This document shows positions 33,712 to 44,008 of a stretch of DNA of 64,000 bases, piece after piece. Origin of the DNA: Bacillus_BE sp042263505 (lineage in GTDB: Bacteria; Bacillota; Bacilli; Bacillales; Cytobacillaceae); NCBI RefSeq assembly GCF_042263505.1, contig NZ_JBHKFI010000020.1, positions 17,197 to 81,196 of the forward strand, given 5' to 3'. Made by a program: the position numbers and the translations under genes. The notes under the pieces were generated by a model. That model did no database searches and had not been told where the DNA came from. It saw only the letters and a list, made by a program, of their open reading frames with translations. Position 1 is the stretch's first letter; each line of letters starts with the position of its first letter.

Positions 33712-33987
33712 ATGAAATTTCCCAAAAATATTTTATTAGATTCTATTGCTGAACGTAAAAACGATCCCATTTATGGTTTAGAGTTTGTTCAGGAACTCGG
33801 AAACGATGATGCTGGGTATTCCGAAATGATAGTCGTTATTTTTAAATACAAGGATAAATACTATAGTGTTGAAATCCAACATGTAAACGGGGAAAATAAT
33901 TACGATCATTGGGACGATGAAGTAGAATGTTCAGAGGTATTAAGAAAAGAAGAAATTCATTATTATTGGGAAGAAGTTAAAAAATAA
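33712..33987 (+). CDS. Small acidic hypothetical protein
   Basis: 91 residues with GAAGGTGCC upstream. Sequence MKFPKNILLDSIAERKNDPI, EMIVVIFKYKDKYYSVEIQH and a strongly acidic end (WDDEVECSEVLRKEE). The beta-rich middle and acidity resemble small immunity-like proteins, but no toxin is adjacent. Family not recognised. Confidence 0.55.
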   Translation: MKFPKNILLDSIAERKNDPIYGLEFVQELGNDDAGYSEMIVVIFKYKDKYYSVEIQHVNGENNYDHWDDEVECSEVLRKEEIHYYWEEVKK

Positions 33988-34223
33988 ATTTCGTTTGTGT
34001 AGAATAAATTAAGCTGTAACTTGTTAGATTCTAATGATGATCTAAGCTAGTTTTGGTGGGTTGATTTTCATGCGCAAAATTGGAGAAGCAACCGCAAGGG
34101 CTTATTTTTCAGTTGTTTAATGACTAATCATTTTAATGGAGCTACCACAACATTTTTTTCTTGAAATGAGAAAATATAGCCGTTTGGCAATTGGAGTAAT
34201 TAGTTTTTTGCATATGCATTGTT

Positions 34224-34274
34224 AGCCTTCTATTTACGTTATATACATAAAACGTAAATAGAAGGCTTTTATTT
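34224..34274. terminator. Long hairpin terminator
   Basis: AGCCTTCTATTTACGTT pairs perfectly with AACGTAAATAGAAGGCT around a 10-base loop, then TTTATTT. It stands in a gene-free stretch (33988-34628) that otherwise shows nothing convincing. Confidence 0.75.
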
Positions 34275-34628
34275 ATGGAAATGTAGAAATTCAGGAGAGG
34301 AGGAATCCAATAAATCTTGAAAAAAGGGAACAACAAGAAAGTGTACAATTAAAGTAATTGGACTTCAAATAACGAAAATGAACGAACCCTGAGATGATTC
34401 AATTGCAAGAAGGAATTACTATTGTAAAAAAAGGAATATTATTAAATGATTATTAAAATCACATAGGATATACTAGCAAGGTTCAAGTTAGAGCATTTTA
34501 AACAAATGAATAAAGGAAAAAGGTTCTGGAATGAGCTCTTTTGCTTCTATTTTTAGAAGAAGTTCAGATAACGGATAAGAGCAATTGAATCTATTTTTCC
34601 AAATCTAAACGACAAGGAGTGACAATTA

Positions 34629-34856
34629 ATGATCCTTTGTGAATGGAGAGATTTTTCAACAGATACAGAAACTTATACGTTGGAACGTTTTGAAGAAATC
34701 ATGAACGACGAATTTGAGGCTATGCTGGTACAAGAAAATGAAAATATTCCATCATACATTTGGACGTCCAACTATGTAGTGATTGTAAAAAAATATCAAA
34801 AGTTAATTATGGATGTTTCATTTGAAAAAATACCAAGAAATCCTGTTTGTGAGTAA
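34629..34856 (+). CDS. Small hypothetical protein
   Basis: 75 residues with AAGGAGTGA before the ATG. MILCEWRDFSTDTETYTLER, FEEIMNDEFEAMLVQENENI, then a beta-strand pair (YIWTSNYVVIVKKY). Acidic first half, no membrane segment. The good ribosome binding site supports expression; function unknown. Confidence 0.55.
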   Translation: MILCEWRDFSTDTETYTLERFEEIMNDEFEAMLVQENENIPSYIWTSNYVVIVKKYQKLIMDVSFEKIPRNPVCE

Positions 34857-35437
34857 AAGATTGTAATGGTTTTAAGATATGGATTCATTTCAAACCTCAT
34901 GATCATCCAATTTGATCAAGTTATTAAAATGGATATCAGTTGGGATTAAGGAACAAATAGTCAAATTTACCTCTAAAATAATGCTAGAAAACTTCTGCCC
35001 CCTTTTTTCATATTCACTAATTTATTTTTTTAAAATAAATATTAGCTATAAGTTTGTATTACATTTTCTGCGATTTGAGGATCAAGGAATCCTTTTTGAC
35101 CCAATACGATTTGTTAAGGGTCTTTTTTTATGGAGTTAGGCAACAAACATTCATCAAAAGGGTGGGAGTTTTGATTGCACTCATTTTGAAGAAGGGTGTT
35201 TTCACTATAATGGCAAATAGTCAAAAAATCTGTTTCTAAATTACCCAGTATTTTAAAAAGCAATTTGCTAATAAAAAATTTAAATCCAAGTAATATAAAA
35301 AGGAAGTAGCCTTACTTAATAAAGTCTACTTTCATTAAGTTACTCTAAACAGTTCCATCGGACTCATCAGAGTTCAAGGAAACTTTTCAATATTAAACAA
35401 TTAGGTGTTGGAACAGACAACTTAGGAGGGGGTTTAG
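34857..35437. other. Long upstream region of adhE
   Basis: 580 bp without a gene. A hairpin (AAGTAG-CTT/AAG-CTACTT, about 35305-35333) lies in the probable adhE leader. I could not identify a convincing Rex or Fnr site, although adhE genes are usually redox-controlled. Confidence 0.4.
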
Positions 35438-38032
35438 ATGGCAGTGGCAAAAAATTCAACTATTTCACAGACTCCTTCTGAAATAATCAATGACTTAGTT
35501 GAAAAAGGTCAAAAAGCATTAAACCAATTAGAGAGTTTTAATCAGGAACAAATAGATAAAATTGTCCATGCAATGGTCTTAGCCGGTCTAGATGCACATA
35601 TGCTCCTTGCCAAAATGGCGGTAGAAGAAACTGGCAGAGGTGTTTATGAAGACAAGGCGATTAAAAATATTTTTGCAACAGAATACATTTGGAATTCCAT
35701 CAGGGATAATAAAACTGTCGGTGTCATTAGTGAAGATAAACAAACAGGGATTATTGAAATAGCTGAGCCAGTCGGTGTCATTGCAGGGGTAACGCCAACG
35801 ACGAATCCAACATCAACCACGATGTTTAAATCCATTATCTCAATTAAAACGAGAAATCCGATTATCTTTGCCTTCCATCCCTCTGCACAAAATTGTAGCA
35901 GAGAAGCAGCTAGGCTTCTTTTAGAGGCTGCAGTCAAAGCGGGTGCTCCAGAAAATTGTATACAATGGATAGAAGTCCCTTCCATTGAGGCTACCAAAAG
36001 TCTCATGCATCATGAAGGAGTGGCCCTTGTATTAGCGACAGGTGGTGCAGGCATGGTTAAATCTGCTTATAGTACTGGAAAACCTGCTTTAGGGGTTGGT
36101 CCAGGGAATGTTCCTTGCTATATTGAAAAAACGGCAAAAATTAAAAGAGCAGTCAATGATTTACTCATATCCAAAACCTTTGACAACGGTATGATTTGTG
36201 CCTCCGAGCAAACGATAGTGGTTGATGAAGAAATATACGATGAAGTGAAAAAGGAACTGATTGAAAATAATTGTTATTTCGCTACATCAGAGGATAAAAA
36301 GAAATTAGAAGGGCTGGTCATCAATGAGCACACTTGTGCTGTAAATGCTGACATTGTTGGGAAATCCGCGTTTGAAATTGCCACTTTTGCAGGTGTAGGT
36401 GTACCAAAAGATACCAAAATTTTGATTGTGGAATGTGAAAAGGTTGGAGAACCTTTAACAAGGGAGAAATTAAGTCCAGTATTAGCTTCGATCATCGTAA
36501 AAGGAAAAGAGGAAGGGTTCGAAGCCTGTCAGAAAATCCTTGAATTAGGGGGACTAGGACATTCAGCCGTCATCCATAGTACTGATGATGAGATACAAAA
36601 AGAATTTGGACTCCGGGTAAGAGCCTACCGTGTAATTTTGAATTCACCTTCTACCCATGGAGGAATTGGTGATTTATACAACGCCTACATTCCTTCATTG
36701 ACATTAGGCTGTGGTTCATATGGGAAAAACTCAGTATCTGCGAACGTCACTTCTGTTCATTTATTAAATTTCAAAAAATTAGGAAGAAGAACCAACAACA
36801 TGCAATGGGTTAAACTACCTCCTAAAATTTATTTTGAACGATATTCCATTCAGTATTTAGAAGTAATGGAAGATATAGAAAAAGTGTTTATCGTTACGGA
36901 TCCTGCGATGGTGAAACTTGGATATACAGATATTATTAAGTATCATTTGGAAAAACGAAGTAAAAGGGTTCAGATTGAAATCTTCTCAGATGTTGAACCA
37001 GATCCGTCAGACTTAACCGTCTTAAAAGGAGCCGAGCGTATGAGGGCATATGAGCCAGATACCATTATTGCCTTTGGAGGAGGCTCCGCAATGGACGCAG
37101 CTAAAGGAATGTGGCTGTTCTATGAATATCCTGATACATCGCTAGAGGGTCCGAAACTAAAATTCCTTGATATTCGGAAACGTGCCTATAAATATCCAAA
37201 ATTAGGCCGTAAAGCGCAATTTGTAGCCATCCCTACAACTTCAGGAACGGGTTCAGAGGTAACTCCATTTACGGTTATTACAGACAAATCTAATAATATT
37301 AAATATCCGTTGGCGGATTATGAGTTAACTCCTGATGTAGCCATTATTGACCCTCAGTTTGTTACAACTGTTCCGAAAAGTATTACAGCGGATACAGGCA
37401 TGGACGTTTTAACCCATGCAATTGAAGCCTTTGTCAGTGTTTTAGCTAACGATTATACGGATGGGCTTGCTCTGCAGGCTATTAAAATGGTATTTGATTA
37501 TTTACCAAGAGCGTATAAGGAAGGCAATGATTTGGTGGCTCGTGAAAAAATGCATAATGCATCCGCAATTGCCGGAATGGCATTTGCGAATGCTTTCCTA
37601 GGAATTAATCATAGCTTGGCACATAAAATCGGTGCCGAGTTTCATATCCCACATGGTCGCGCGAACGCAATATTAATGCCACATGTTATCCGGTTTAATG
37701 CAAAAAAGCCAACGAAATTTACACCATTTCCTAGGTATGAACATTTTATTGCCGATCAACGATATGCCCAAATCGCCCGCATGTTAGGATTAAACGCTTC
37801 AACCACTGAAGAAGGGGTTGAAAGTCTGGTTACAGCGATTATCAACTTAGCGAAAGAATTAAATATCGAAATGAGCATTGCTGCTCAAGGAGTTAATGAA
37901 CATGAATTTAAAGAAAAAGTTTCATATTTAGCTGACAAAGCGTTCGAAGATCAATGTACAACAGCTAACCCAAAAATGCCTCTTATAAAAGAACTAGAGG
38001 AAGTTTATTTGAATGCTTTTATAGGTGTTTAA
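35438..38032 (+). CDS. adhE: Bifunctional acetaldehyde-CoA/alcohol dehydrogenase
   Basis: 864 residues, full length for AdhE, with AGGAGGGGG before the ATG. The N-terminal half is a CoA-acylating aldehyde dehydrogenase (GVTPTTNPTSTTMFKSIISI; catalytic Cys in DNGMICASEQ near residue 252). The C-terminal half is an iron-type alcohol dehydrogenase (GGGSAMDAAKGMW, PTTSGTGSEVTPFTVITDKS, metal-binding HSLAHKIGAEFHIPHGRANA). It turns acetyl-CoA into ethanol through acetaldehyde, oxidising two NADH during anaerobic growth. The acetyl-CoA source pflB lies 75 bp downstream. The protein family forms long spirosome filaments. Confidence 0.97.
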   Translation: MAVAKNSTISQTPSEIINDLVEKGQKALNQLESFNQEQIDKIVHAMVLAGLDAHMLLAKMAVEETGRGVYEDKAIKNIFATEYIWNSIRDNKTVGVISEDKQTGIIEIAEPVGVIAGVTPTTNPTSTTMFKSIISIKTRNPIIFAFHPSAQNCSREAARLLLEAAVKAGAPENCIQWIEVPSIEATKSLMHHEGVALVLATGGAGMVKSAYSTGKPALGVGPGNVPCYIEKTAKIKRAVNDLLISKTFDNGMICASEQTIVVDEEIYDEVKKELIENNCYFATSEDKKKLEGLVINEHTCAVNADIVGKSAFEIATFAGVGVPKDTKILIVECEKVGEPLTREKLSPVLASIIVKGKEEGFEACQKILELGGLGHSAVIHSTDDEIQKEFGLRVRAYRVILNSPSTHGGIGDLYNAYIPSLTLGCGSYGKNSVSANVTSVHLLNFKKLGRRTNNMQWVKLPPKIYFERYSIQYLEVMEDIEKVFIVTDPAMVKLGYTDIIKYHLEKRSKRVQIEIFSDVEPDPSDLTVLKGAERMRAYEPDTIIAFGGGSAMDAAKGMWLFYEYPDTSLEGPKLKFLDIRKRAYKYPKLGRKAQFVAIPTTSGTGSEVTPFTVITDKSNNIKYPLADYELTPDVAIIDPQFVTTVPKSITADTGMDVLTHAIEAFVSVLANDYTDGLALQAIKMVFDYLPRAYKEGNDLVAREKMHNASAIAGMAFANAFLGINHSLAHKIGAEFHIPHGRANAILMPHVIRFNAKKPTKFTPFPRYEHFIADQRYAQIARMLGLNASTTEEGVESLVTAIINLAKELNIEMSIAAQGVNEHEFKEKVSYLADKAFEDQCTTANPKMPLIKELEEVYLNAFIGV

Positions 38033-38051
38033 ATAGGTGCTTTTGACAATT

Positions 38052-38080
38052 AAAACGGAGTTAAAAGCAGCACCGTTTTT
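38052..38080 (+). terminator. Hairpin between adhE and pflB
   Basis: AAAACGG pairs with CCGTTTTT around a 14-base loop. A weak terminator that would allow read-through into pflB and so lower its level relative to adhE. Confidence 0.45.
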
Positions 38081-38107
38081 CTCAAATCTCCATTAGAGGT
38101 GATGATA

Positions 38108-40333
38108 ATGGAACAATGGGACGGGTTTCATAAAGGTCCATGGATCAAAAAGGTAAATGTTCGTGATTTCATTATTAAGAATTATTCTCCATATGAAGGG
38201 GATGATTCCTTCTTATCTCCAGCTACAGAAGCAACTAATGCATTATGGGCGAGAGTGATGGAATTAACCAAACAGGAACGAGAAAAAGGTGGAATCCTTG
38301 ATATGGACACTGAAGTTGTTTCCACCATTACCTCACACGGTCCTGGATATTTGGATAAGGAACTCGAAAAAATAGTGGGAGTTCAAACGAATCAACCATT
38401 TAAACGTTCGATGCAGCCTTTTGGTGGAATACGGATGGCGAAAGCTGCTTGTGAATCATATGGCTTTCAATTAAGCCCTGAAGTTGAAAAAATCTTTACG
38501 GAGTATCGTAAAACACACAATCAAGGTGTTTTTGATGCCTATACAAAAGAAATGCTGCTTGCACGTAAAGCAGGGATCATAACCGGATTACCCGATGCTT
38601 ATGGCCGCGGACGAATTATCGGCGATTATCGACGGGTTGCTTTATATGGCGTAGATTTACTAATGAAAGAAAAACAAAAAGACTATAATCATACGAGTAA
38701 AATTATGACGGAAGATAACATCCGTTTACGAGAGGAACTTTCAGAACAATATCGAGCACTAGCAGAGCTTAAACAACTGGGTACCATTTATGGATTTGAC
38801 CTGTCGCGGCCTGCTCAAAATGCACGAGAAGCATTCCAATGGTTATACCTTGCTTATCTTGCAGCCATTAAAGAGCAAAACGGTGCAGCAATGAGCCTTG
38901 GCCGGGTATCTACCTTCCTTGATATATATATAGAAAGGGACCTTCAAAATGACCATTTGACAGAATCCGAAGTACAAGAAATTGTTGACCATTTTATAAT
39001 GAAGCTTCGAATAGTAAAATTCGCCCGTACACCTGATTATAATGAATTATTCAGTGGTGACCCTACTTGGGTAACAGAAGCGATTGGAGGTATGGCACAG
39101 GATGGACGTTCCTTGGTTACAAAAACCTCTTTCCGTTTTCTTCATACACTTAATAATCTAGGTCCGGCACCAGAACCCAATATAACCGTTTTATGGTCTC
39201 AAAGGCTGCCCGAAAACTTTAAACATTATTGTGCCGAAATGTCAATAAAGACCAGCTCCATTCAATATGAGAATGATGATATTATGCGCTCTGAGTATGG
39301 GGATGATTATGGAATTGCCTGCTGTGTATCTGCAATGGAAATTGGGAAGCAAATGCAATTCTTTGGGGCGCGGGCAAATTTGGCAAAAGCTCTTCTATAT
39401 GCGATAAATGGCGGTATAGATGAAAAGCTGGATATTCAAGTGGGCCCTTTGTACAAGCCGATTACTTCAGAAATATTAAATTATGAAGAGGTCATGCAGC
39501 GGTTTGACCAAATAATGGAGTGGCTTGCCGGTTTATACATTAACACCTTAAATATCATTCACTTTATGCATGATAAGTACAGCTATGAAAGAATTGAAAT
39601 GGCTCTGCATGATACGAAAATTCTTCGGACTATGGCTACAGGTATTGCTGGCTTAAGCGTGGTTGCTGACTCCTTAAGTGCAATAAAATATGGTGAGGTT
39701 AAGGTTATCCGTGATAAAAAGGGGTTAGCAGTCGATTTTGAAACGACTGGTGATTATCCAAAATACGGCAATAATGATGAACGTGTGGATAGCATCGCTG
39801 TTGAAGTGGTGGAGACTTTTATGCAAAAGCTGCGTAATCATTCAACGTATCGTGATTCCGTTCATACCTTGTCGATTTTAACGATTACATCTAATGTAGT
39901 TTACGGGAAGAAAACAGGAAACACACCAGATCAGCGCCGAGCAGGTGAACCTTTTGCGCCTGGAGCAAATCCGATGCATGGACGTGATACAAAAGGAACC
40001 TTAGCTTCCCTTGCGTCAGTCGCGAAGCTTCCTTATAGCGAAGCAATGGATGGAATTTCTAACACCTTTTCTATCGTTCCAAAAGCATTAGGGAAAGAAG
40101 AAGGAGCACAAACACGCAATCTGGTTTCCATTTTGGATGGATATGCTAATTTAACGGGACACCACCTAAATGTAAATGTTTTGAATAGGGAGACCCTAAT
40201 GGATGCAATGAAACATCCGGAACATTATCCACAATTAACTATTCGCGTTTCTGGTTATGCCGTAAACTTTATTAAGTTAACTAAAGAACAGCAACTTGAT
40301 GTCATAAGTCGAACATTCCACGAGTCCTTGTAG
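38108..40333 (+). CDS. pflB: Formate C-acetyltransferase (pyruvate formate-lyase)
   Basis: 741 residues from the ATG at 38108, with AGAGGTGATG at the right distance (MEQWDGFHKGPWIKKVNVRD). Glycyl-radical enzyme: catalytic Cys-Cys in YGIACCVSAMEIGKQM, and the glycyl-radical loop RVSGYAVNF near the C-terminus (radical Gly at 716). It cleaves pyruvate with CoA to acetyl-CoA and formate under anoxia, providing acetyl-CoA for the preceding adhE. The enzyme needs the radical-SAM activase PflA, usually encoded immediately downstream; no such gene is present here before the next coding sequence. Confidence 0.97.
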   Translation: MEQWDGFHKGPWIKKVNVRDFIIKNYSPYEGDDSFLSPATEATNALWARVMELTKQEREKGGILDMDTEVVSTITSHGPGYLDKELEKIVGVQTNQPFKRSMQPFGGIRMAKAACESYGFQLSPEVEKIFTEYRKTHNQGVFDAYTKEMLLARKAGIITGLPDAYGRGRIIGDYRRVALYGVDLLMKEKQKDYNHTSKIMTEDNIRLREELSEQYRALAELKQLGTIYGFDLSRPAQNAREAFQWLYLAYLAAIKEQNGAAMSLGRVSTFLDIYIERDLQNDHLTESEVQEIVDHFIMKLRIVKFARTPDYNELFSGDPTWVTEAIGGMAQDGRSLVTKTSFRFLHTLNNLGPAPEPNITVLWSQRLPENFKHYCAEMSIKTSSIQYENDDIMRSEYGDDYGIACCVSAMEIGKQMQFFGARANLAKALLYAINGGIDEKLDIQVGPLYKPITSEILNYEEVMQRFDQIMEWLAGLYINTLNIIHFMHDKYSYERIEMALHDTKILRTMATGIAGLSVVADSLSAIKYGEVKVIRDKKGLAVDFETTGDYPKYGNNDERVDSIAVEVVETFMQKLRNHSTYRDSVHTLSILTITSNVVYGKKTGNTPDQRRAGEPFAPGANPMHGRDTKGTLASLASVAKLPYSEAMDGISNTFSIVPKALGKEEGAQTRNLVSILDGYANLTGHHLNVNVLNRETLMDAMKHPEHYPQLTIRVSGYAVNFIKLTKEQQLDVISRTFHESL

Positions 40334-40342
40334 TGAAAGCAT

Positions 40343-40371
40343 AGGAGCTACTCTTTTTGTGTAGCTCCTTC
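40343..40371 (+). terminator. Terminator of the adhE-pflB unit
   Basis: AGGAGCTAC-TCTTTTTGT-GTAGCTCCTT: a 9-bp stem directly after pflB. Confidence 0.72.
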
Positions 40372-40955
40372 CTAAAACGAAGAGGGGACATCGCTTTGCT
40401 AGGAAATATTCACTCCATTGAACCACTTCAAGAACCCATCATTTTTAAATAATAAACCTTAAAAATTAAATACCATATATTGTCTGAAAAATTAGTATTT
40501 CCTGAATAGAATATACTTCCTAACAATAAAAAAATCGAAATAATCCATGACTTTCTTTTCCCTTTATATAGAGATCCCTACTTTACATCTTTTGGATCTA
40601 CGTAACATTTCTTCACCTGCTAAGAAAGTGGATTTTTCAGAAATATCAAGAAAATAGATTTAATATTTGAATATTCAAATGCTTTTAATTTGACTTTTCT
40701 CGGCTGTTTTATTTCCAGTCTGTTTCTTAAGTAATCTTGTATTTTTTTTGATTAGTTGGGCATTAACTAATGTGATATCAAAGTAATCGGCTTCTAATAG
40801 ATTTCTTTATTTTTAAATTGGAATGAGTGACGTTACATGCTGATGCCACCTTACTAGTAAATAAGTATCCTAAAATGAGGGGAGAATATAAGAACAATCT
40901 GATAGGTAAAAATATCTATTGTTCAATGATTATTGGTTATGAACTAAAGGAATTT
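40372..40955. other. Gene-free stretch where pflA would be expected
   Basis: AT-rich, no coding frame of useful length on either strand, and no trace of a CxxxCxxC radical-SAM motif. Confidence 0.5.
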
Positions 40956-41606
40956 ATGGAGGGGTTCCCTATAAAAGTTATTTTAATACATGGATTTAAT
41001 AAAAATTCTAAGGATATGAGAAAGTTAAAACGAAATTTAGAATCATTGGGATATGAGTGTTTTTCACCCAATCTGCAACTAACATATAAAGAAATAGAAC
41101 ATGCAGCATTTGTTTTAGAAGGCATATTGAAAGAAATTACATTCAATTTAAAAGAAAATGAAAGAATCCATTTGGTTGGTCACAGCACAGGAGGATTGGT
41201 TATAAGAAAATTGATTGTCAATACGAAATATATTGAAAAAATTGGGAGATGTGTACTTATTGCTACACCCAATAATGGGAGCAAGTTGGCTACTATAGCA
41301 GGATCTATGAGGGTATTTGTTGAACTTTACAAAACATTGAAATCCTTAAGCTACGAATCGGTAAGACAACTTCATCTTGAGAATGATCCTAAAATCGAAA
41401 TGGCTGCGATTGCGGGGAATAAAAATAATTTATGGTTAGGCAGTTTGATTGGGGATGAAAATGATGGCAGAGTCGAAGTTGAATCGGTTTATTTTCCTCA
41501 TTTAAAGGATTTTTTAGTCCTCCCTTATGGACATAAAGAAATACATCACCAAGCTGAAACAGCCAAAAGGGTAGATGCTTTTTTAAGGACTGGAAAATTA
41601 GAATAA
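40956..41606 (+). CDS. Alpha/beta-hydrolase (lipase-like)
   Basis: About 211-216 residues. VILIHGFNKNSKDMRKLKRN is the oxyanion-hole strand HGF, and RIHLVGHSTGGLVIRKLIVN contains the nucleophile elbow G-H-S-T-G-G. ATPNNGSKLATIAGS is typical of class 3/PGAP1-like lipases, and H near the C-terminus (GHKEIHH) would complete the triad. Start options: ATG 40956 (AAAGGA four bases upstream) or, better matching the family start (M)KVILIHGF, the ATA codon at 40971 with GGAGGGG five bases upstream. Earlier in-frame codons look non-coding. Cytoplasmic esterase; substrate unknown. Confidence 0.75.
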   Translation: MEGFPIKVILIHGFNKNSKDMRKLKRNLESLGYECFSPNLQLTYKEIEHAAFVLEGILKEITFNLKENERIHLVGHSTGGLVIRKLIVNTKYIEKIGRCVLIATPNNGSKLATIAGSMRVFVELYKTLKSLSYESVRQLHLENDPKIEMAAIAGNKNNLWLGSLIGDENDGRVEVESVYFPHLKDFLVLPYGHKEIHHQAETAKRVDAFLRTGKLE

Positions 41607-41803
41607 AAATCTCTGTTGAAATGAAGTCTATTTCCGCTGGAACTGGGCTTTTTCTGTGAGAAGCATTTGGCAACATAAATTTCCTAAAAATGAGTGATAT
41701 TAAAATGAAAACTGCTTTTTTTCTTACAAATTGTTGTATAAATGGAACCTAGACTATAATATAAGTATTGGTTGGTTATTATTTTAAGAAAGGAATGAAT
41801 GAA

Positions 41804-43810
41804 ATGTTTGAAAAAATTGACGAACTTTCAATAAATTCGATTCGTACATTAGCCATTGACGCCATTGAGAAAGCGAATTCAGGGCATCCTGGAATGCCTA
41901 TGGGGGCTGCTCCTATGGCCTATACCCTTTGGACTCGCTATATGAATATCAATCCCAAAAATCCTGAATGGTTTAACCGTGATCGTTTTGTACTATCTGC
42001 AGGTCATGGTTCTATGCTTTTATATAGCTTGCTGCATTTAGCAGGATATGACGTAACACTTGACGATCTTAAGAATTTTCGTCAATGGGGCAGCAAAACA
42101 CCTGGGCATCCTGAATTTGGCCATACTTCTGGCGTAGATGCAACAACTGGTCCGCTTGGGCAAGGGATTTCCATGGCTGTTGGGATGGCGATGGCTGAAC
42201 GTCATTTAGCCGCAGTCTACAATAAGGATCAATATGAACTCGTTGATCACTATACATATAGCATTTGTGGTGATGGGGACTTAATGGAAGGGGTTTCCGC
42301 TGAAGCAGCATCACTTGCAGCCCACTTGCAATTAGGAAAGCTAGTTGTGCTTTACGATTCCAATGATATCTCTTTAGATGGCGATTTATCTAAATCTTTC
42401 TCTGAAAGCGTGCAACAAAGATTTCAAGCCTATGGCTGGCAATATCTGCGCGTAGAAGATGGCAATGATTTAGAGAAAATCGCAAATGCCATTGAAGAAG
42501 CGAAAAAGGATGAAAATCGTCCAACCTTAATCGAAGTAAAAACAATCATTGGCTATGGTTCACCAAATAAATCTGGTAAATCAGCTTCCCACGGTGCTCC
42601 GCTTGGCGCTGATGAATTAAAATTGACAAAAGAAGCTTATCAATGGACTTTTGAAGAAGATTTCTATGTTCCCGAAGATGTGTATGACCATTTTAAAAAG
42701 CATATCCTTGAAAATGGGGAAAAGAAAGAAAAAGAATGGAATGATCTCTTCGCATCCTATAAACAAGAATACAAAGAACTTGGTGCTCAGTTAGAGAAAG
42801 CCATTAAGGGCGAGCTTCCTGAAGGCTGGGATCAAGATCTTCCTAAATATGAGGTTGGAAAAAGCTTAGCAAGCCGTGCATCATCAGGTGAATCGATTAA
42901 CGGAATGGCGAAAAATCTTCCAACCTTATTCGGAGGCTCAGCGGATTTAGCTGGATCCAATAATACCATGATTAAAGGAGAAGGTGACTTTACGCCTGAT
43001 TCCTATGCAGGGCGTAATATTTGGTTTGGTGTTCGTGAATTCGCAATGGGTGCGGCCTTAAATGGTATGGCTTTACATGGTGGTGTGAAGGTCTTCGGAG
43101 GAACCTTCTTCGTATTCTCTGATTATCTCAAACCAGCCATTCGTTTAGCTGCTTTGATGAAACTACCAGTAACTTACGTGTTTACACATGATAGTATCGC
43201 TGTTGGTGAAGATGGTCCTACTCATGAACCTATCGAACAGTTAGCAGGTTTACGTGCTATGCCGAATCTTTCCGTGATTCGTCCAGCAGATGGAAATGAA
43301 ACAGCAGCTGCTTGGAAGCTTGCAATCGAATCAACCAATCATCCAACTGCACTTGTATTAACTCGTCAAAATCTTCCTACATTGGAAGGTACAGTTGAAA
43401 ATGCTTATGATAAAGTGGCAAAAGGAGGATATGTTGTTTCACCTGCAAAGAAGGAATTAGCAGATGCTTTATTAATAGCTGCTGGTTCTGAGGTTAACCT
43501 TGCTGTTGAAGCGCAAAAAGCTCTTGAAAGCGAAGGTATCTCTGCTTCTGTTATCAGCATGCCATCATGGGATCGTTTTGAAGCCCAATCGAAAGAATAT
43601 AAAGAAAGCGTCCTTCCGAAAACGGTGAAAAAACGTCTTGCCATCGAAATGGGCTCTTCACTTGGCTGGCATCGTTATGCAGGAGACGAAGGAGAAGTAT
43701 TATCCATCGACCAATTTGGTGCATCTGCTCCAGGAAATCTGATTATGAAAGAATATGGTTTCTCTGTAGAAAATGTTGTCTCACGTGTAAAAGCTTTGCT
43801 CCAAGATTAA
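41804..43810 (+). CDS. tkt: Transketolase
   Basis: 668 residues starting MFEKIDELSINSIRTLAIDA with AAAGGA upstream. Thiamine-diphosphate motifs are complete: GHPGMPMGAAPM (N-terminal His), GPLGQGI, the TPP/Mg motif GDGDLMEGVSAEAA...N, and the pyrimidine domain FGGSADLAGSN, GVREFAMGAA, THDSIAVGEDGPTHEPIEQL. It transfers two-carbon units between ketose and aldose phosphates in the pentose phosphate pathway, the route that also receives xylulose-5-phosphate from the xylose genes further right. First gene of the conserved tkt-sirA-yneF order. Confidence 0.97.
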   Translation: MFEKIDELSINSIRTLAIDAIEKANSGHPGMPMGAAPMAYTLWTRYMNINPKNPEWFNRDRFVLSAGHGSMLLYSLLHLAGYDVTLDDLKNFRQWGSKTPGHPEFGHTSGVDATTGPLGQGISMAVGMAMAERHLAAVYNKDQYELVDHYTYSICGDGDLMEGVSAEAASLAAHLQLGKLVVLYDSNDISLDGDLSKSFSESVQQRFQAYGWQYLRVEDGNDLEKIANAIEEAKKDENRPTLIEVKTIIGYGSPNKSGKSASHGAPLGADELKLTKEAYQWTFEEDFYVPEDVYDHFKKHILENGEKKEKEWNDLFASYKQEYKELGAQLEKAIKGELPEGWDQDLPKYEVGKSLASRASSGESINGMAKNLPTLFGGSADLAGSNNTMIKGEGDFTPDSYAGRNIWFGVREFAMGAALNGMALHGGVKVFGGTFFVFSDYLKPAIRLAALMKLPVTYVFTHDSIAVGEDGPTHEPIEQLAGLRAMPNLSVIRPADGNETAAAWKLAIESTNHPTALVLTRQNLPTLEGTVENAYDKVAKGGYVVSPAKKELADALLIAAGSEVNLAVEAQKALESEGISASVISMPSWDRFEAQSKEYKESVLPKTVKKRLAIEMGSSLGWHRYAGDEGEVLSIDQFGASAPGNLIMKEYGFSVENVVSRVKALLQD

Positions 43811-43826
43811 GCGAAACAACAAGATC

Positions 43827-43866
43827 AGCTGGATGAAATAGATACACTTCATCCAGCTTTCTTTCT
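43827..43866 (+). terminator. Terminator of tkt
   Basis: AGCTGGATGAA pairs with TTCATCCAGCT, then TTCTTTCT. Confidence 0.85.
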
Positions 43867-44008
43867 ATTTTTGAAAAACCCCTTGGAAAATATGAACGAT
43901 TTAATCTATTCGACAAAAAAAGTGTAAATTTTTGACGCCTTCAGACAAAGAATTGAAAGAATATTCTATATAATAGTAGAAAAACAAGTCTAAGAAGGAG
44001 GGGTTTCG

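Noticed and set aside
35054..35239. Short frames upstream of adhE
   Set aside because: Rich in Phe/Ile from AT-rich DNA, without ribosome binding sites.
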